Below are positions 38,327 to 48,173 of a stretch of DNA of 64,000 nt, one piece after another. The notes under the pieces are model-generated. The model was not told the DNA's origin. It saw nothing but the letters and a program-made list of their open reading frames with translations, and did not search any database. The first letter of the stretch is position 1; each line of letters opens with the position of its first letter. The stretch comes from Saprospirales bacterium (GTDB lineage: Bacteria; Bacteroidota; Bacteroidia; Chitinophagales; Saprospiraceae), in assembly GCA_016703765.1 (NCBI GenBank), contig JADJBL010000001.1, positions 248,001 through 312,000 of the forward strand, read 5' to 3'. The translations under genes were made by a program, and so were the position numbers.

Positions 38327-39428
38327 TTGGGCCGGTTCGCTGGCCGGGGATCTTTCGCAGGGTAATTTTTATGATGGGCGGCATGGTATCCCCCAACAGG
38401 AAACCCCAGGGTTTTAAGGGCTCAATCCGGTCGAGGATAACTTTAAGAACGGCAATGAGCGGAATGGAAAGAAACATGCCCGGAATCCCCCATAAGGCAG
38501 CCCCCGCGATCACCGCAATGATCGAAACGAGCGCGTTGAGCTTCACCTTTGACCCGACGATCTTGGGTACGATGTAGTTGTTGTCTATCAATTGAATGCA
38601 GGCATAGAGACCAAACACGTATAGCACATAAATGGGCGATTTGGTTACCAGGGCTATGATCATAAACAAAGCAACCCCGATAAGCCCTCCGATGTAGGGA
38701 ATGATGTTGAGGAGCGCGCCGACAATGCCGAGCAGGATCGCGTATTGAATACCGAGGGCCAGGAGGCCTACCGAATTCAGGGTGGCGATAATGGCAAATT
38801 CAACAAAAAGTCCGACGAGGTAGCTCTGGATGATCGTTTTTGTCTCGGCCAGTATTTCGCTCACCTTGTCGTTGTTGTCCTCTCCGGAGATCTGGTGAAC
38901 AAAACGGATGAGGTGAGGCTGGTAGAACAAAATCATAAAAACGTACACAGGCGTCAGAAAAACAGTTGCCAACACGCTGCCCATCGTGGTGAGGGTGAGC
39001 CCGATCCGGGCGCCGCTGCTGTTTATGTATTCAGCTTTTGTATGGGTAATCCACTCGTTGATTTTCAGCGTGGGGATATTGAAATAGCCGGAGCCCCATG
39101 AAACCATCTGGTTGAATAGCTCCTGAAATTTATCTACCAGCTGTGGCAATGATTTTCCAAGCAGGCTTGCCTGAGAAGTAAACAAAGCGATCAACGAGGT
39201 TAGTGCCAGGAGGGCAAAGACCAGAACTACCGCAATGGAAAAGGCCCTGTTGACCTTTCTATTTACCAAAAAATTGACCGCCGGGCTGATCAGAATGGCA
39301 ATAATGGCTGCATAGATCAGCGGAAGAATAATATCCTGCAAAATGGTTAGCATGCTAAAGAGAACATACAACCCGATGAGGATGAGCGAAATTCTGGCGT
39401 AAAATGGAAATTTCTGGGTCGTGTTCAC
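38319..39428 (-). CDS. AI-2E family transporter
   Basis: 369 aa with about eight hydrophobic helices in the order of the AI-2E/TqsA/PerM family: N-terminal pair, a soluble loop (residues about 95-150), then FLTPVYVFMILFY, GLFVEFAIIATLNSVGL, GALLNIIPYIGGLIG and IDNNYIVPKIVGSKVKLNALV, the family signature. Substrates are diverse (AI-2 export, Na+/H+ exchange), so function is open; in a stress operon ion exchange is plausible. The start overlaps the previous gene's stop by 4 bp. Last gene of operon C. Confidence 0.9.
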   Translation of the reverse strand: MNTTQKFPFYARISLILIGLYVLFSMLTILQDIILPLIYAAIIAILISPAVNFLVNRKVNRAFSIAVVLVFALLALTSLIALFTSQASLLGKSLPQLVDKFQELFNQMVSWGSGYFNIPTLKINEWITHTKAEYINSSGARIGLTLTTMGSVLATVFLTPVYVFMILFYQPHLIRFVHQISGEDNNDKVSEILAETKTIIQSYLVGLFVEFAIIATLNSVGLLALGIQYAILLGIVGALLNIIPYIGGLIGVALFMIIALVTKSPIYVLYVFGLYACIQLIDNNYIVPKIVGSKVKLNALVSIIAVIAGAALWGIPGMFLSIPLIAVLKVILDRIEPLKPWGFLLGDTMPPIIKITLRKIPGQRTGPKV

Positions 39429-39799
39429 TTTTTACGAGTAATATTTAACAACTTCTTCCCAAAGGTTTTTAAGGCTCCCGGATTTTGGGTGATTAACCTC
39501 GTAATGCCGAACATCAGGGCCGTGCCGAGAAGCTTTTTTAAGGGGCTGCTATTTTTACCTTCAAATAGTACTTTGGAGAGGAAGCCGGTTGTCAAGCCCA
39601 CGGCCGCATTGAACAGGTTGTCTTTTAAATCCCTGGATTCAATAGCTTCCGAGAGCGTGCTTTTAATCAGGTTGACCGGCTTAATGCTATCGTACGCGAG
39701 GTGAAACTGCTCTCTCAACATTTTCCCTTCTTGCTCCTGCTGCCTTTCCAATTGAAGGATGGTCTCCCTGAGTTCGGATTCTGAATTTATTTTTTTCAT
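39425..39799 (-). CDS. Hypothetical protein in YtxH operon
   Basis: 124 aa. The N-terminal half is a charged helix (ELRETILQLERQQEQEGKML); the C-terminal half has moderately hydrophobic stretches (NAAVGLTTGFLSKVLF, LLGTALMFGITRLIT), suggesting a peripheral or single-span inner-membrane protein. It overlaps the permease start by 4 bp and follows the holin-like gene after 8 bp, so it is part of operon C. I do not recognise a named family. Confidence 0.75.
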   Translation of the reverse strand: MKKINSESELRETILQLERQQEQEGKMLREQFHLAYDSIKPVNLIKSTLSEAIESRDLKDNLFNAAVGLTTGFLSKVLFEGKNSSPLKKLLGTALMFGITRLITQNPGALKTFGKKLLNITRKK

Positions 39800-39807
39800 G
39801 GTACACC

Positions 39808-40149
39808 CTAGGCGAGGGCTTGTTTGATGATTAAATTAATGATCGGCGTTTTAATCCATTTATGCAGAAAAAAATGCAGGACCACTCCGGCGATGAGGTA
39901 AAATCCGGCCACAATAAAAAAGCCGTAATAAATTTCACCGAGCACCTCTCCCAGCCAAAGGGCTATGCCAATGTTCAATACGAGCACAAACAGCGAAATC
40001 ATGATGAGAACGCTAAGCCGCCATATCAAGGAAGTCACTACATGAGCCGCCGTTTCCAAAGCCACGAGCTTCGACAGTTCGAACGACGTTTTTCCGTATG
40101 TTTCCGCTCTTTCAAGTAATAGGTCAATCGTGCTTTCCTGAGGTTCCAT
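39808..40149 (-). CDS. Phage-holin-like (YqjE-type) inner-membrane protein
   Basis: 113 aa with two transmembrane helices (RLSVLIMISLFVLVLNIGIALWL and YYGFFIVAGFYLIAGVVLHFF, cited as cores LSVLIMISLFVLVLNIGIA and FFIVAGFYLIAGVVL) and an amphipathic N-terminus. This matches the putative actinobacterial holin-X/YqjE group, which in non-phage settings is stress-associated. YtxH lies 11 bp upstream. Confidence 0.75.
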   Translation of the reverse strand: MEPQESTIDLLLERAETYGKTSFELSKLVALETAAHVVTSLIWRLSVLIMISLFVLVLNIGIALWLGEVLGEIYYGFFIVAGFYLIAGVVLHFFLHKWIKTPIINLIIKQALA

Positions 40150-40160
40150 GTTCCTGCTTT

Positions 40161-40433
40161 TTATGAAGGGGTCACTTCTTTCTCCATTTCTTCCGGTTGG
40201 GGTTCCCCATTCTCCACCAGGCGGATGGCCTCTTCCTGCAAACTCTCTAATCTGCTGGTAATGCTTTCAATAAGCTCGCTGAATTTTTGCTCCAAATCCC
40301 CAGCCAATTCATTTCCTTTTTCGGTAATTTTCTTGCGGGTGTTAGAACCTTTATCGGGAGCAAATAAAACCCCCAAGGTAGCGCCGACCGCAATACCCGC
40401 CACGATGCCTAATAATACGTTTCCTAAACTCAT
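40161..40433 (-). CDS. YtxH-domain protein, copy 1
   Basis: 90 aa: Gly/Ala-rich transmembrane helix (VLLGIVAGIAVGATLGVLFAP) directly followed by the YtxH signature APDKGSNTRKKI and a long charged helix. General-stress family of unknown mechanism. First gene of operon C, 214 nt after the predicted transcription start, a leader that contains an odd G/C homopolymer stretch. Paralogue of the gene at 49418. Confidence 0.9.
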   Translation of the reverse strand: MSLGNVLLGIVAGIAVGATLGVLFAPDKGSNTRKKITEKGNELAGDLEQKFSELIESITSRLESLQEEAIRLVENGEPQPEEMEKEVTPS

Positions 40434-40516
40434 GGATTTCCCTTTTTAAAGGTGATTTAATAAAATTAATTTATGCCAATTTAAAATTATTTGGTGTTTT
40501 TTATTTAATTAAGAAA

Positions 40517-40620
40517 AGGGGGCCGCGGGGGGGCGTTTTGGTTTGGTTTGGGGGGGGGGGGCGGGGGGCCCCCCCCCGGCCGGTTTTTTTTTAAATCAAA
40601 AAAAACGCCAAAAAACTTTG
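40517..40620. other. Homopolymer-rich G/C/T stretch in the operon C leader
   Basis: About 100 bases almost only of G, C and T runs (13 G around 40549-40561, then 9 C, then 10 T, then A-runs). This is unlike the rest of the window. It may be a low-quality consensus over a hairpin, or a genuine G-rich structured leader. Confidence 0.6.
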
Positions 40621-40653
40621 TTTTGGGTTTAAATTTCAATGCTTACTATAGTG

Positions 40654-40721
40654 GAAAGGTACGCCTGACCTGGGGGAGAAGCATTACACAATTTCGGGAA
40701 TGTGTTGCAATATTCACACAT
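40654..40721 (-). promoter_or_regulatory. Regulon promoter C (YtxH-holin-AI-2E operon)
   Basis: Minus strand: AATATTGCAAC (TGCAAC at 40704-40709), AATTGTGTAAT (TGTAAT at 40683-40688), spacing 21 bp, then 21 bp to the -7 box TACCTTTC (40654-40661). The distal GTGTGA forms the stop codon of the AraC gene upstream. Confidence 0.85.
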
Positions 40722-41274
40722 TTTCGAGGACAATGAGCCGCTTGTGTTTCAGCTTTTTAAAGAACGAGGGGGTCAAACCGGTGGTTTTTTTAAACTGGTT
40801 GGACAAATGCGCCAGACTGCTGTATCGAAGCTTAATTGCGATCTCGGTAAGGGAAAGTTCGTTATAGATCAGCAATTCTTTTACCCGCTCAATTTTATGT
40901 AAAATGATAAACTTTTCAATAGTGGTTCCTTTCACCTCAGAAAAAAGATTGGAAAGGTAGGTGTAGTCGTAATTCAGCTTTTGACTCAAATAGTCGGAGA
41001 AATTGGTCAAAGGCAATTCGTCTGTATAATGCACCATTTCAATAATCACCATTTTAATTTTCTCAATGAGCATGGCCTTTTTGTCTTCCATCAATTCAAG
41101 CTCCGAATGCATCAACGCGACTTTCAATGTCTCATGCATTCTTTTTGAAATATGCTCTTTTACCTCAATTTCGCCGAATTCCAAAACCGTATACTGAAGC
41201 CCAAGGTTATCCAATACCGTTTTCACAACCAACTCACAGCGAAGGCTCACCATGTTTTTAATAAAAAGTTTCAT
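40714..41274 (-). CDS. AraC-type regulator, copy 1, with HMA-like N-terminal domain
   Basis: 186 aa from ATG 41274 (MKLFIKNMVSLRCELVV), chosen because its paralogue begins the same way. Residues about 1-65 look like a ferredoxin-like beta-alpha-beta-beta-alpha-beta domain of the heavy-metal-associated type, but the metal motif is SxxC instead of CxxC. Residues about 85-180 are an AraC double helix-turn-helix (YLSQKLNYDYTYLSNLFSEV; LSLTEIAIKLRYSSLAHLS; QFKKTTGLTPSFFKKLK). Probable activator of the seven promoters with 21-bp-spaced direct repeats. Its stop codon lies inside promoter C. Confidence 0.85.
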   Translation of the reverse strand: MKLFIKNMVSLRCELVVKTVLDNLGLQYTVLEFGEIEVKEHISKRMHETLKVALMHSELELMEDKKAMLIEKIKMVIIEMVHYTDELPLTNFSDYLSQKLNYDYTYLSNLFSEVKGTTIEKFIILHKIERVKELLIYNELSLTEIAIKLRYSSLAHLSNQFKKTTGLTPSFFKKLKHKRLIVLENV

Positions 41275-41358
41275 ACTTTTTTCCTCTGATTTAAGTAGTA
41301 TTATTTTCAAAATAAAGTGGTTTGACTAAACCTTCAAAACAGGATAGAACTAAAAAAA

Positions 41359-41384
41359 AGCTGCCCCCATTGCTGGGGGCAGCT
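41359..41384 (-). terminator. Rho-independent terminator of operon G
   Basis: AGCTGCCCCC (41359-41368) pairs with GGGGGCAGCT (41375-41384), and on the minus strand the stem is followed by eight T. It lies 20 bp after the stop of the DUF3494 repeat protein and before the AraC gene. Confidence 0.9.
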
Positions 41385-41403
41385 ACAAAAACTATTATTA
41401 GAA

Positions 41404-44400
41404 CTACTTTATCAATATGATCCTTCGGTTCATGATCTGCTCTCCGCTTATTATCCTGTAGATGTAAACCCCCGGCGGGAGACTTTCTGCGTTTATTTCG
41501 GCTTTGTACAACGCTCCGCGCTCTACATCCCCATCAAATAAAGTGGCAATCTTATTCCCTTCTAAGTCGTAAAACTCAATCTCCACATGCGCATTTGATT
41601 TCAGGTTTTGAAATTCAATGAACGCCTTGGATCTAAAAGGATTCGGATATGCCCTCACCGCAAAATCGCCGTCGCCAAGCTGCTCTGACTCCTGACCCGA
41701 TCCTTCCCTACCACCGTCCTCGTATTCAACCCGGGCGCTGCATTTGCTGGTACAACCCGGTGAATTGGTTATGGTCACCCAGTAGGTGCCGTGCTGATCG
41801 ACCGTAACGCACTGGGTGGTAGCCCCCGTGCTCCACAGGTATGCACTCATCCCCGGAGGCGCGCACAGGGTCGTGGACTCTCCCTCATCCGGGAAAAGAT
41901 CGCCTGTGATGTAGCAGACAGGTTTGGGATAAACAGTCGTTGTGACGCTGCAGGCGCTCGTACAGCCGTTGCTGGTCACCGTTACCGAATACGTTCCGGC
42001 GTTGCTTATCGTGATACACCGTGTTTTCTTGGTATTGCTCCACTTATACGTAAACCCGCTTCCGGATGGTGCGCAAAGGGTTGTGCTCGATCCCTGGCAA
42101 ATGTTTGGATTCCCGGTAATGGTGCAAGGCGGGAGAGGCGTAACGGTCACGGTCTTGCTACAGGAATTCTGACAGCCGTTGTTGGTCACGGTTACCGAAT
42201 AGGTTCCCGCCGCGTTCACCGTAATGCACCGCGTAGTCGCGCCTGTGCTCCATAGGTAGGTATTACCGCTGCCTACGGGTGCACAAAGCGAGGTGGAACC
42301 ACCGGGGCAAATGGTGCTGTTTCCCGTTATGGCGCAATTGGGCGGGGGCACGACCGTTACTGTTTTTTCGCAGTAGGCCACGCATCCGGCCGTATTGGTC
42401 ACTGTGAGGGAATAGGTTCCTGCTCCTACCGTAATACATTTGGTAGTAGCGCCCGTGCTCCACAAGTAGGTATGGCCGGGTCCGTTACAGGAACAAAGCA
42501 CCGAGGTGTATCCTTCACAGATCGTCTTGCTGCCATCGATGCATCGGTTTGGTTCCGGTAATTGAATAACTACCTTGCTGCAAGTGCTGCTGCATCCGCT
42601 CGCATTGGTAACCGTAACAGAATAGGTGCCCGGCGTACCCACTGTAATACAACTGGTGATGGCGCCATTGCTCCATAGATAAGTGTATCCGCTGCCTGTT
42701 GGCGCGCAAAGGATTGTAGTTTCGTCTTCGCAAATGCCGCCCTCTCCTCCTGTAATGACACAGGAAACAGCGCTGGCAACCGTTATGCTGCACATGCTGA
42801 CGCATCCGTTCGCATAGGTAACCGTCACAGAGTAGGTGCCCGGCGCATTGATCGTGATGCAACTAGTCGATGCGAGGTTGCTCCACTGATAGGTGAAAGC
42901 GCCTGCCGGTGCGCAAAGCTGGGCGCTTTGTCCGGGACAGAGGGATTCGGGACCGGTAATCGTGCATACCGGCGAAGGACCAACCGTAACAAGCTTGCTA
43001 CAAATACTGATGCATCCGTTTACCCCGGTAATCGTAACAAAATACGTCCCGGCTGCGCTTACAGTTATGCAAGATGTAGTGGCGCCTGTGCTCCACAAAT
43101 AAGCGGAACCGCCTCCAGATGCGCAAAGCTGAGTTGATTGCCCTTCGCAAATGGCCCCGTTACCGGTGATATTACAATTGGGAAGCGGAATAACGGTGAC
43201 GAGCTTGCTGCAAGTGCTCACGCATCCTCCTACTTCTGTAACAGTAACAGAATAGGTTCCCCCTGCGCTTACCGTAATACAATTAGTGATAGCGCCATTG
43301 CTCCACAAGTAGCTGACGGCGCCCGCCGGCACACAAAGCTGGGTCGTTTGCCCCTGGCAGACCAATCCATTGCCTGAAATCGTACAGTTTGGCGTAGGAT
43401 TTTCGGTAACGGTCTTGGTGCAGACACTGAAGCATCCGCTTGAATTGGTAACCGTGACCAAATAGGTTCCTGCCCCTACCGTAATGCAATTCGTAGTTGC
43501 GCCTGTGCTCCACAGATAGCTGGCAGCCCCGGCCGGTGCACAAAGCTGGGTGGTTTGGCCCGGACAGATAGATTCATTCCCCGTAATAGTACAAACGGGT
43601 AATGGACTAAGGGTGACCATCTGACTGCAAGTGCTTATGCACCCGTTTGCCTCTGTTACCGTAACGGAATAGTTTCCCGCTGTGCTTACCGTAATACAAT
43701 TTGTGGTGGCCCCTGTACTCCATAAATAGCTGGAAGCTCCTGCGGGTACACAAAGCTGGGTGGTTTGACCCTGGCAGAGGATATTATTTCCAGTGATGGT
43801 ACAGGTTGGTGTAGGATTTTCGGTAACGGTCTTGGTGCAGACACTGATGCATCCGCTGGCGCTGGTAACTGTAACCAAATAGGTCCCTGCCCCAACGGTA
43901 ATACAATTTGTTATGGCTCCGGTGCTCCACAGGTAGCTCGCAGCTCCTGCCGGCACACAAAGTTGGGTAGTTTGGCCTGGACAGACCGAACCATTTCCGC
44001 TGATCGTGCAAACTGGAAGCGGGTTAACAATAACCGTTGCATTACAGACACTGACGCATCCGTTTGCGCCTGTAACCGTTACAGAATATGTTCCGGCAGT
44101 ACTTACGATAATGCAATTGGTGATTGCCCCAGTACTCCACAAATAACTTGAGGCGCCGGCAGGTACACAAAGCTGAGTGATTTGGCCCTCGCATATCGTC
44201 GTGTTTCCGCTGATCGTGCAAACAGGCAATGGGTTAACGGTGACAGTCGCACTACAGATGCTGCTGCATCCGTTTGCGCCCGTAACTGTAACAGAATACG
44301 CTCCTGCCGTGCTTACCGTGATACAATTGGTAATTGCCCCTGTGCTCCACAAATAAGCGGAGGCGCCGGCAGGAGTACAAAGCTGGGTAGTTTGCCCCTG

Positions 44401-45756
44401 GCAGATCGTTGTGTTTCCGCTGATCGTACAAACCGGTCATGGGTTAACGGTAACCGTCGCACTACAGATACTTGTACACCCGTTTGCGCCCGTAACCGTT
44501 ACGGAATATGATCCTGCTGTGCTTACGATAATGCAATTGGTGATTGCTCCTGTACTCCATAGATAACCGGAAGCTCCCGCAGGTGCGCAAAGCTGAGTGA
44601 CCTGGCCCTCGCAGATCGTGGTGGCGCCGCTGATCGTGCAAGCCGGCAACGGGTTAACGGTGACGGTTGCACTACAGACGCTGCTGCATCCGTTGCCATC
44701 CGTGACCGTTACTGAATAACTCCCGGCCGTACTGACTGTGATACAGTCGGTAATTGCCCCTGTGCTCCACATATAGAGCATTCCAGGAGTTGCGCAAAGC
44801 TGGGTAGTTTGCCCCTGGCAGATCGTCGTGGCGCCGCTGATCGAGCAAGCCGGCAATGGGTTGACCGTTACAATAATGTGATTTGAATTTATACTGCCGC
44901 ACTCCGTAGTATTGGTGACGAAATAGTCGCCACTTGCACTTACGGTGATGGAAACGGTTGTCGCTCCGGTGCTCCATACTCCGCCAACATTTCCGGAAAG
45001 CGTCACACTCCCTCCTATGCAAAATGTGATAGCCCCGCTTGCGGATATTACGGATGCAACAGGGTCTATAGATCTAGTGACTATATTATTGTGCAGGTCA
45101 ATTTGCCCGGCGGTGGTAAGGCCTCTGCCGTAAAGATCTGCGCCTTCCAGCAAGGAGATAGCTCCTGCAGCCAGGATCGTACCTCTAAATACGGAATTCT
45201 CTCCTAAATCTACGGCTCCATTTACCTGCCAATAGACATTGCACAAGGAAGCCGAATTAATAAGAGTGACCGTCGAATTTACGGTAGTGGATAGGGCGCC
45301 GTCGATCTGGAAAATAAAAATGGCGTCCGGGTTTCCTTCCCCGTCTAAAGTCAAGGCTCCATCCAGGTTGGCGGCAGCTCCAAGGATATACACGTCCGGA
45401 GTAAGAAGTTGACCGCCTCCCAATGTAGTTCCTATAACCGAACCGCCGGCAATATTATCCAGGTACATATACGCAGATTCTACATCGGGCTCCGCTGCTG
45501 CTGTAACCACATCTGCCAGGTGAACAGCTCCAATGACAATTCCCGGAGGAAAACCGGAGAAGGCGCCCACATGGGTGCCGATATCCCCGGTAACGACCGT
45601 TGCCCCATCATTGATAAAAGCTCCTCCGGAAGTAAATAAGGCAAAATTCGTAGCATCCCCTAAATCTGGAGGGGGAGGCTGAATCTGCGCAAAACTCATA
45701 TTGAGCGCTAAAAACAGCATAATAGCTGTTAAAGCAGTAGGTAATTTTATTTTCAT
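41404..45756 (-). CDS. Giant DUF3494 ice-binding-like protein with 17 Cys-rich repeats and T9SS domain, one in-frame stop
   Basis: About 1,450 codons. Signal peptide (ending FAQIQ), DUF3494 domain at residues about 25-240 (NFALFTSGGAFINDGATVVTGDIG, core TVVTGDIGTHVG; FIFQIDGALSTT), then about 17 repeats of 66-72 residues with pattern C-I-(S/T)-G-N...C.GQ.TQLC.PAG..YLWSTGA.T.CITV...G.Y.VTV....GC...C, and a T9SS sorting domain (YPNPFRSKAFIEF...LPPGVYIYRI). A TGA at 44437-44439 interrupts repeat 3/4 without changing frame; other repeats have TTG-CC there. Read-through, mutation or error are possible. Under promoter G. Likely a surface adhesin or ice-binding-type protein. Confidence 0.8.
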
Positions 45757-45835
45757 TGGGTTTGAATAAACAAAATTTCAAAAAATAGGATTTTCATGTT
45801 TCATTTATTATCATCAAAGTGTCGCTTTCGGGAAT

Positions 45836-46000
45836 TTAGCCCCCGTTTTCTCGTTCACATTTCCAATAATTTTGCACACAGGCTGGTAGGTAGTTATATT
45901 CATCTCCCTTTTCAGGGTTATAAGCCAACAAGAAGAATGTATCTAAAAAATTGATTTTAAAAATTACTGGTTCCTCTCTACAACAATTAGGAGGAGTCAT
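45836..46000 (-). CDS. Possible 54-aa protein at the start of transcript G
   Basis: ATG at 46000 lies only 4 bp after the -7 box of promoter G, so the transcript would start at or within the start codon. The frame (MTPPNCCREEPVIFKINFL..., ending YWKCERENGG) has four cysteines and an ordinary amino-acid composition. A leaderless small protein is possible, but so is chance or a gene remnant. Confidence 0.3.
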   Translation of the reverse strand: MTPPNCCREEPVIFKINFLDTFFLLAYNPEKGDEYNYLPACVQNYWKCERENGG

Positions 46001-46003
46001 ACC

Positions 46004-46071
46004 TAAAGGTCCGTTTTTTTGTTTTTTCAGCTGTTACATAATTTTTGAAAAAATTTACATAATTCACACAT
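46004..46071 (-). promoter_or_regulatory. Regulon promoter G (DUF3494 repeat protein)
   Basis: Minus strand: AATTATGTAAA (TGTAAA at 46054-46059), AATTATGTAAC (TGTAAC at 46033-46038), spacing 21 bp, then 21 bp to the -7 box GACCTTTA (46004-46011). The leader to the gene start at 45756 is about 240 nt. Confidence 0.85.
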
Positions 46072-46120
46072 TTACGTACGGCTATTGTTATTTCAGGAAA
46101 CCAATTTCCTAAAAAGAAAA

Positions 46121-46144
46121 GGACAGGCTTTTTAGGTCCTGTCC
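46121..46144 (-). terminator. Rho-independent terminator after ompA-like gene
   Basis: GGACAGG (46121-46127) pairs with CCTGTCC (46138-46144); on the minus strand TTTTCTTTTT follows. About 50 bp after the OmpA-like gene stop. Confidence 0.85.
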
Positions 46145-46192
46145 CTTTGTATGGTCCTTAAGAATGTATCGTATTAAAGTCAACCGTTGAGC

Positions 46193-48173
46193 TTAATTTG
46201 CGGGAACTATATCAATCACTACGGTGCGGTTGTAAAAGCGTTCTTCCGGATATTGATTGTCGAAAGGAGACAGCTTTTGATCCTCGCCGAATCCGTAAAT
46301 TTCAAAGGCGACGTCGGTTCTGCCTGCTTTCGCAAGGGCATCCTGCATGATGTTCTTTACATCGTTAGCCCTGGCCATCGACAATTTTTCATTGTAGGTC
46401 TCATCACCAATAATATCCGTGTATCCGTGAATCAACACTTTGGCGCCTTTTGGGATCTTGGGCGTGACGACTCTGCGAGGTATTTTTCGTACATGGCTAT
46501 GGCCTTCGAATCATCGAATTCAAAAAGTACGCTGTACCTCAATACTTCCGCGTTTTTTTGGGGGGTCCAAAGCACCATATGGACCGAGGTTTCCCTTTTT
46601 ACCATATCGCCGTTATCCGCTTGCCCCATCATCGTCACCTTGTAGGTGCCTTGGGCGCGCGTTCCCAGGATGGATTTCCCGGGGATACTGACCATCTCCT
46701 GGGTGTAGGGGCCAAAGTATTGTTCTTTGCCGTTTTCATCCGCGATAACCAGGTGCCAGGAAGAGAAAGCTTCTCTTGCTCCATCTGCATTAAAGGTAAC
46801 GTAGCTGTCCAGGGCGCTTCCTGCATGGCTATGATTTCAACCGGCTTAAGCGAAGCGCCAGGGCCGCTTTGAAACTCCATGAGCAAGGTAGGGGAGCTGC
46901 TCTCGATCGACACCCTGCGATCCCCCTCGCGAAGGAGCGTAAGGTCGGTCGTGCCTCCCGGCTGCTCGGAAGGAATTTTCGGCTTGTCCCGTCCTTCGGT
47001 TCCGATACGGGAAGCATCAATTCCAAAAACGCTAACCAGGTATTCCTTAATCGATTCTGCCATGGCTTGTCCATCCTCCGGTCCCAGTTCCGAGGAACCG
47101 ACCAAAACGACGGAGGTAGCGAGGTTTTTCCCCATCCGGTCGCCGAGGATGTTCAACACATTGTAGTAAACGGTCATCTGGCGGTTCGAACGGCCGGTGA
47201 GATTTTTAGGCGTGTACATTTCAAGTTGGTCTTCCTTGAAGTCTATCACCTGATCCTTCCGAAGCAGCTCATATCGTTCGGGGATCTCCGTGGATCCCAA
47301 GTCGAAAAACACGTAATTGCGGAGCGGGAATATTTCCCTCACCTTGCGCTGGGTCGGGATATTCTTGGGCGCCTTAACCGAAAAGCTGATTTTAGGATCA
47401 AATGCATCCACCTCTTCAAGTGGTTGCATTTTGGTTCCAAACCCGAATTTCAATGCAGCACCGGCTCTTACGCTGGTGATATTCCACGTTTCACTGGCGC
47501 GGGGAGACTGGCCAAAGTACGGTTGAAAGGAAATAAAAGGAGAGAGCACAAACTGCAACTGCTCATCCTGGCTGGAGACCGGAATGTCGTACCCCGCTCC
47601 GACTTGCATCGAAAGGAGGGTTTTCTCTATGTCGCTAAACTCCCCTTTCACATCCGGATTTTCTTTTTGATTCGGGAAAGCGGGGTTGGCGCCCAATTTG
47701 TAGGTGAATGCCTTTTCCAGGTTGAAAGCAACGCGGGGGCCTCCGTACAAATAAAAATTGCCGTTGAAAGGAGCAAAGCGCAAGCTCGGTTCCAGGGTAA
47801 AATAGCTGAGGTTGGTCGAAAGGTTCGCCGGACAGTTGCAAGGCGTAGTCTCCTCGTCAAACGATCCCTGGCGGCTGTCGTATCCAGCCTGGAGCATAAC
47901 GCCCAGACCTGAATAGGGCGCATGATACTCTACAAGAGGCGCAAGAAAAAGCCCAAAGCCATGGCCGTCATGAAATGCGACGGGAACGGTCAGATTCGGG
48001 TTCAATTGCTGGGTGGATCCGCGATAGAAGCTCAAATTGGCCCCGGCTGCTGCACCGACCCACAAAGAAGGCTTTGTGTATAGGGGCAGCTGCGCCTGGA
48101 GGGCAGCCTGAAAACCTGTCAAAATCAGCGCGCTGAAAAGGGCGCCTATTATTAATTTATTTCTCATCTTCAT
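46193..48173 (-). CDS. OmpA-family outer-membrane protein, two frameshifts
   Basis: About 660 aa after restoring two single bases (near 46785 and 46450). Signal peptide (to about residue 28, LQAQ), an N-terminal outer-membrane barrel-like part (WVGAAAGANLSFYRG, FTLEPSLRFAPFNGNFYLYGG), a central domain with FFDLGSTEIPERYELL, and a C-terminal OmpA peptidoglycan-binding domain (VLFEFDDSKAIAMYEKYL, IHGYTDIIGDETYNEKLSMARANDV). It would tether the outer membrane to peptidoglycan. The ATG overlaps the stop of the DUF3494 lipoprotein gene. Third gene of operon D. Confidence 0.82.

Noticed and set aside
41700..44900. Regular repeats of about 207 bp that might suggest a CRISPR or satellite array
   Set aside because: The repeats are protein-coding (about 69-residue Cys-rich domains), degenerate, and without spacers.
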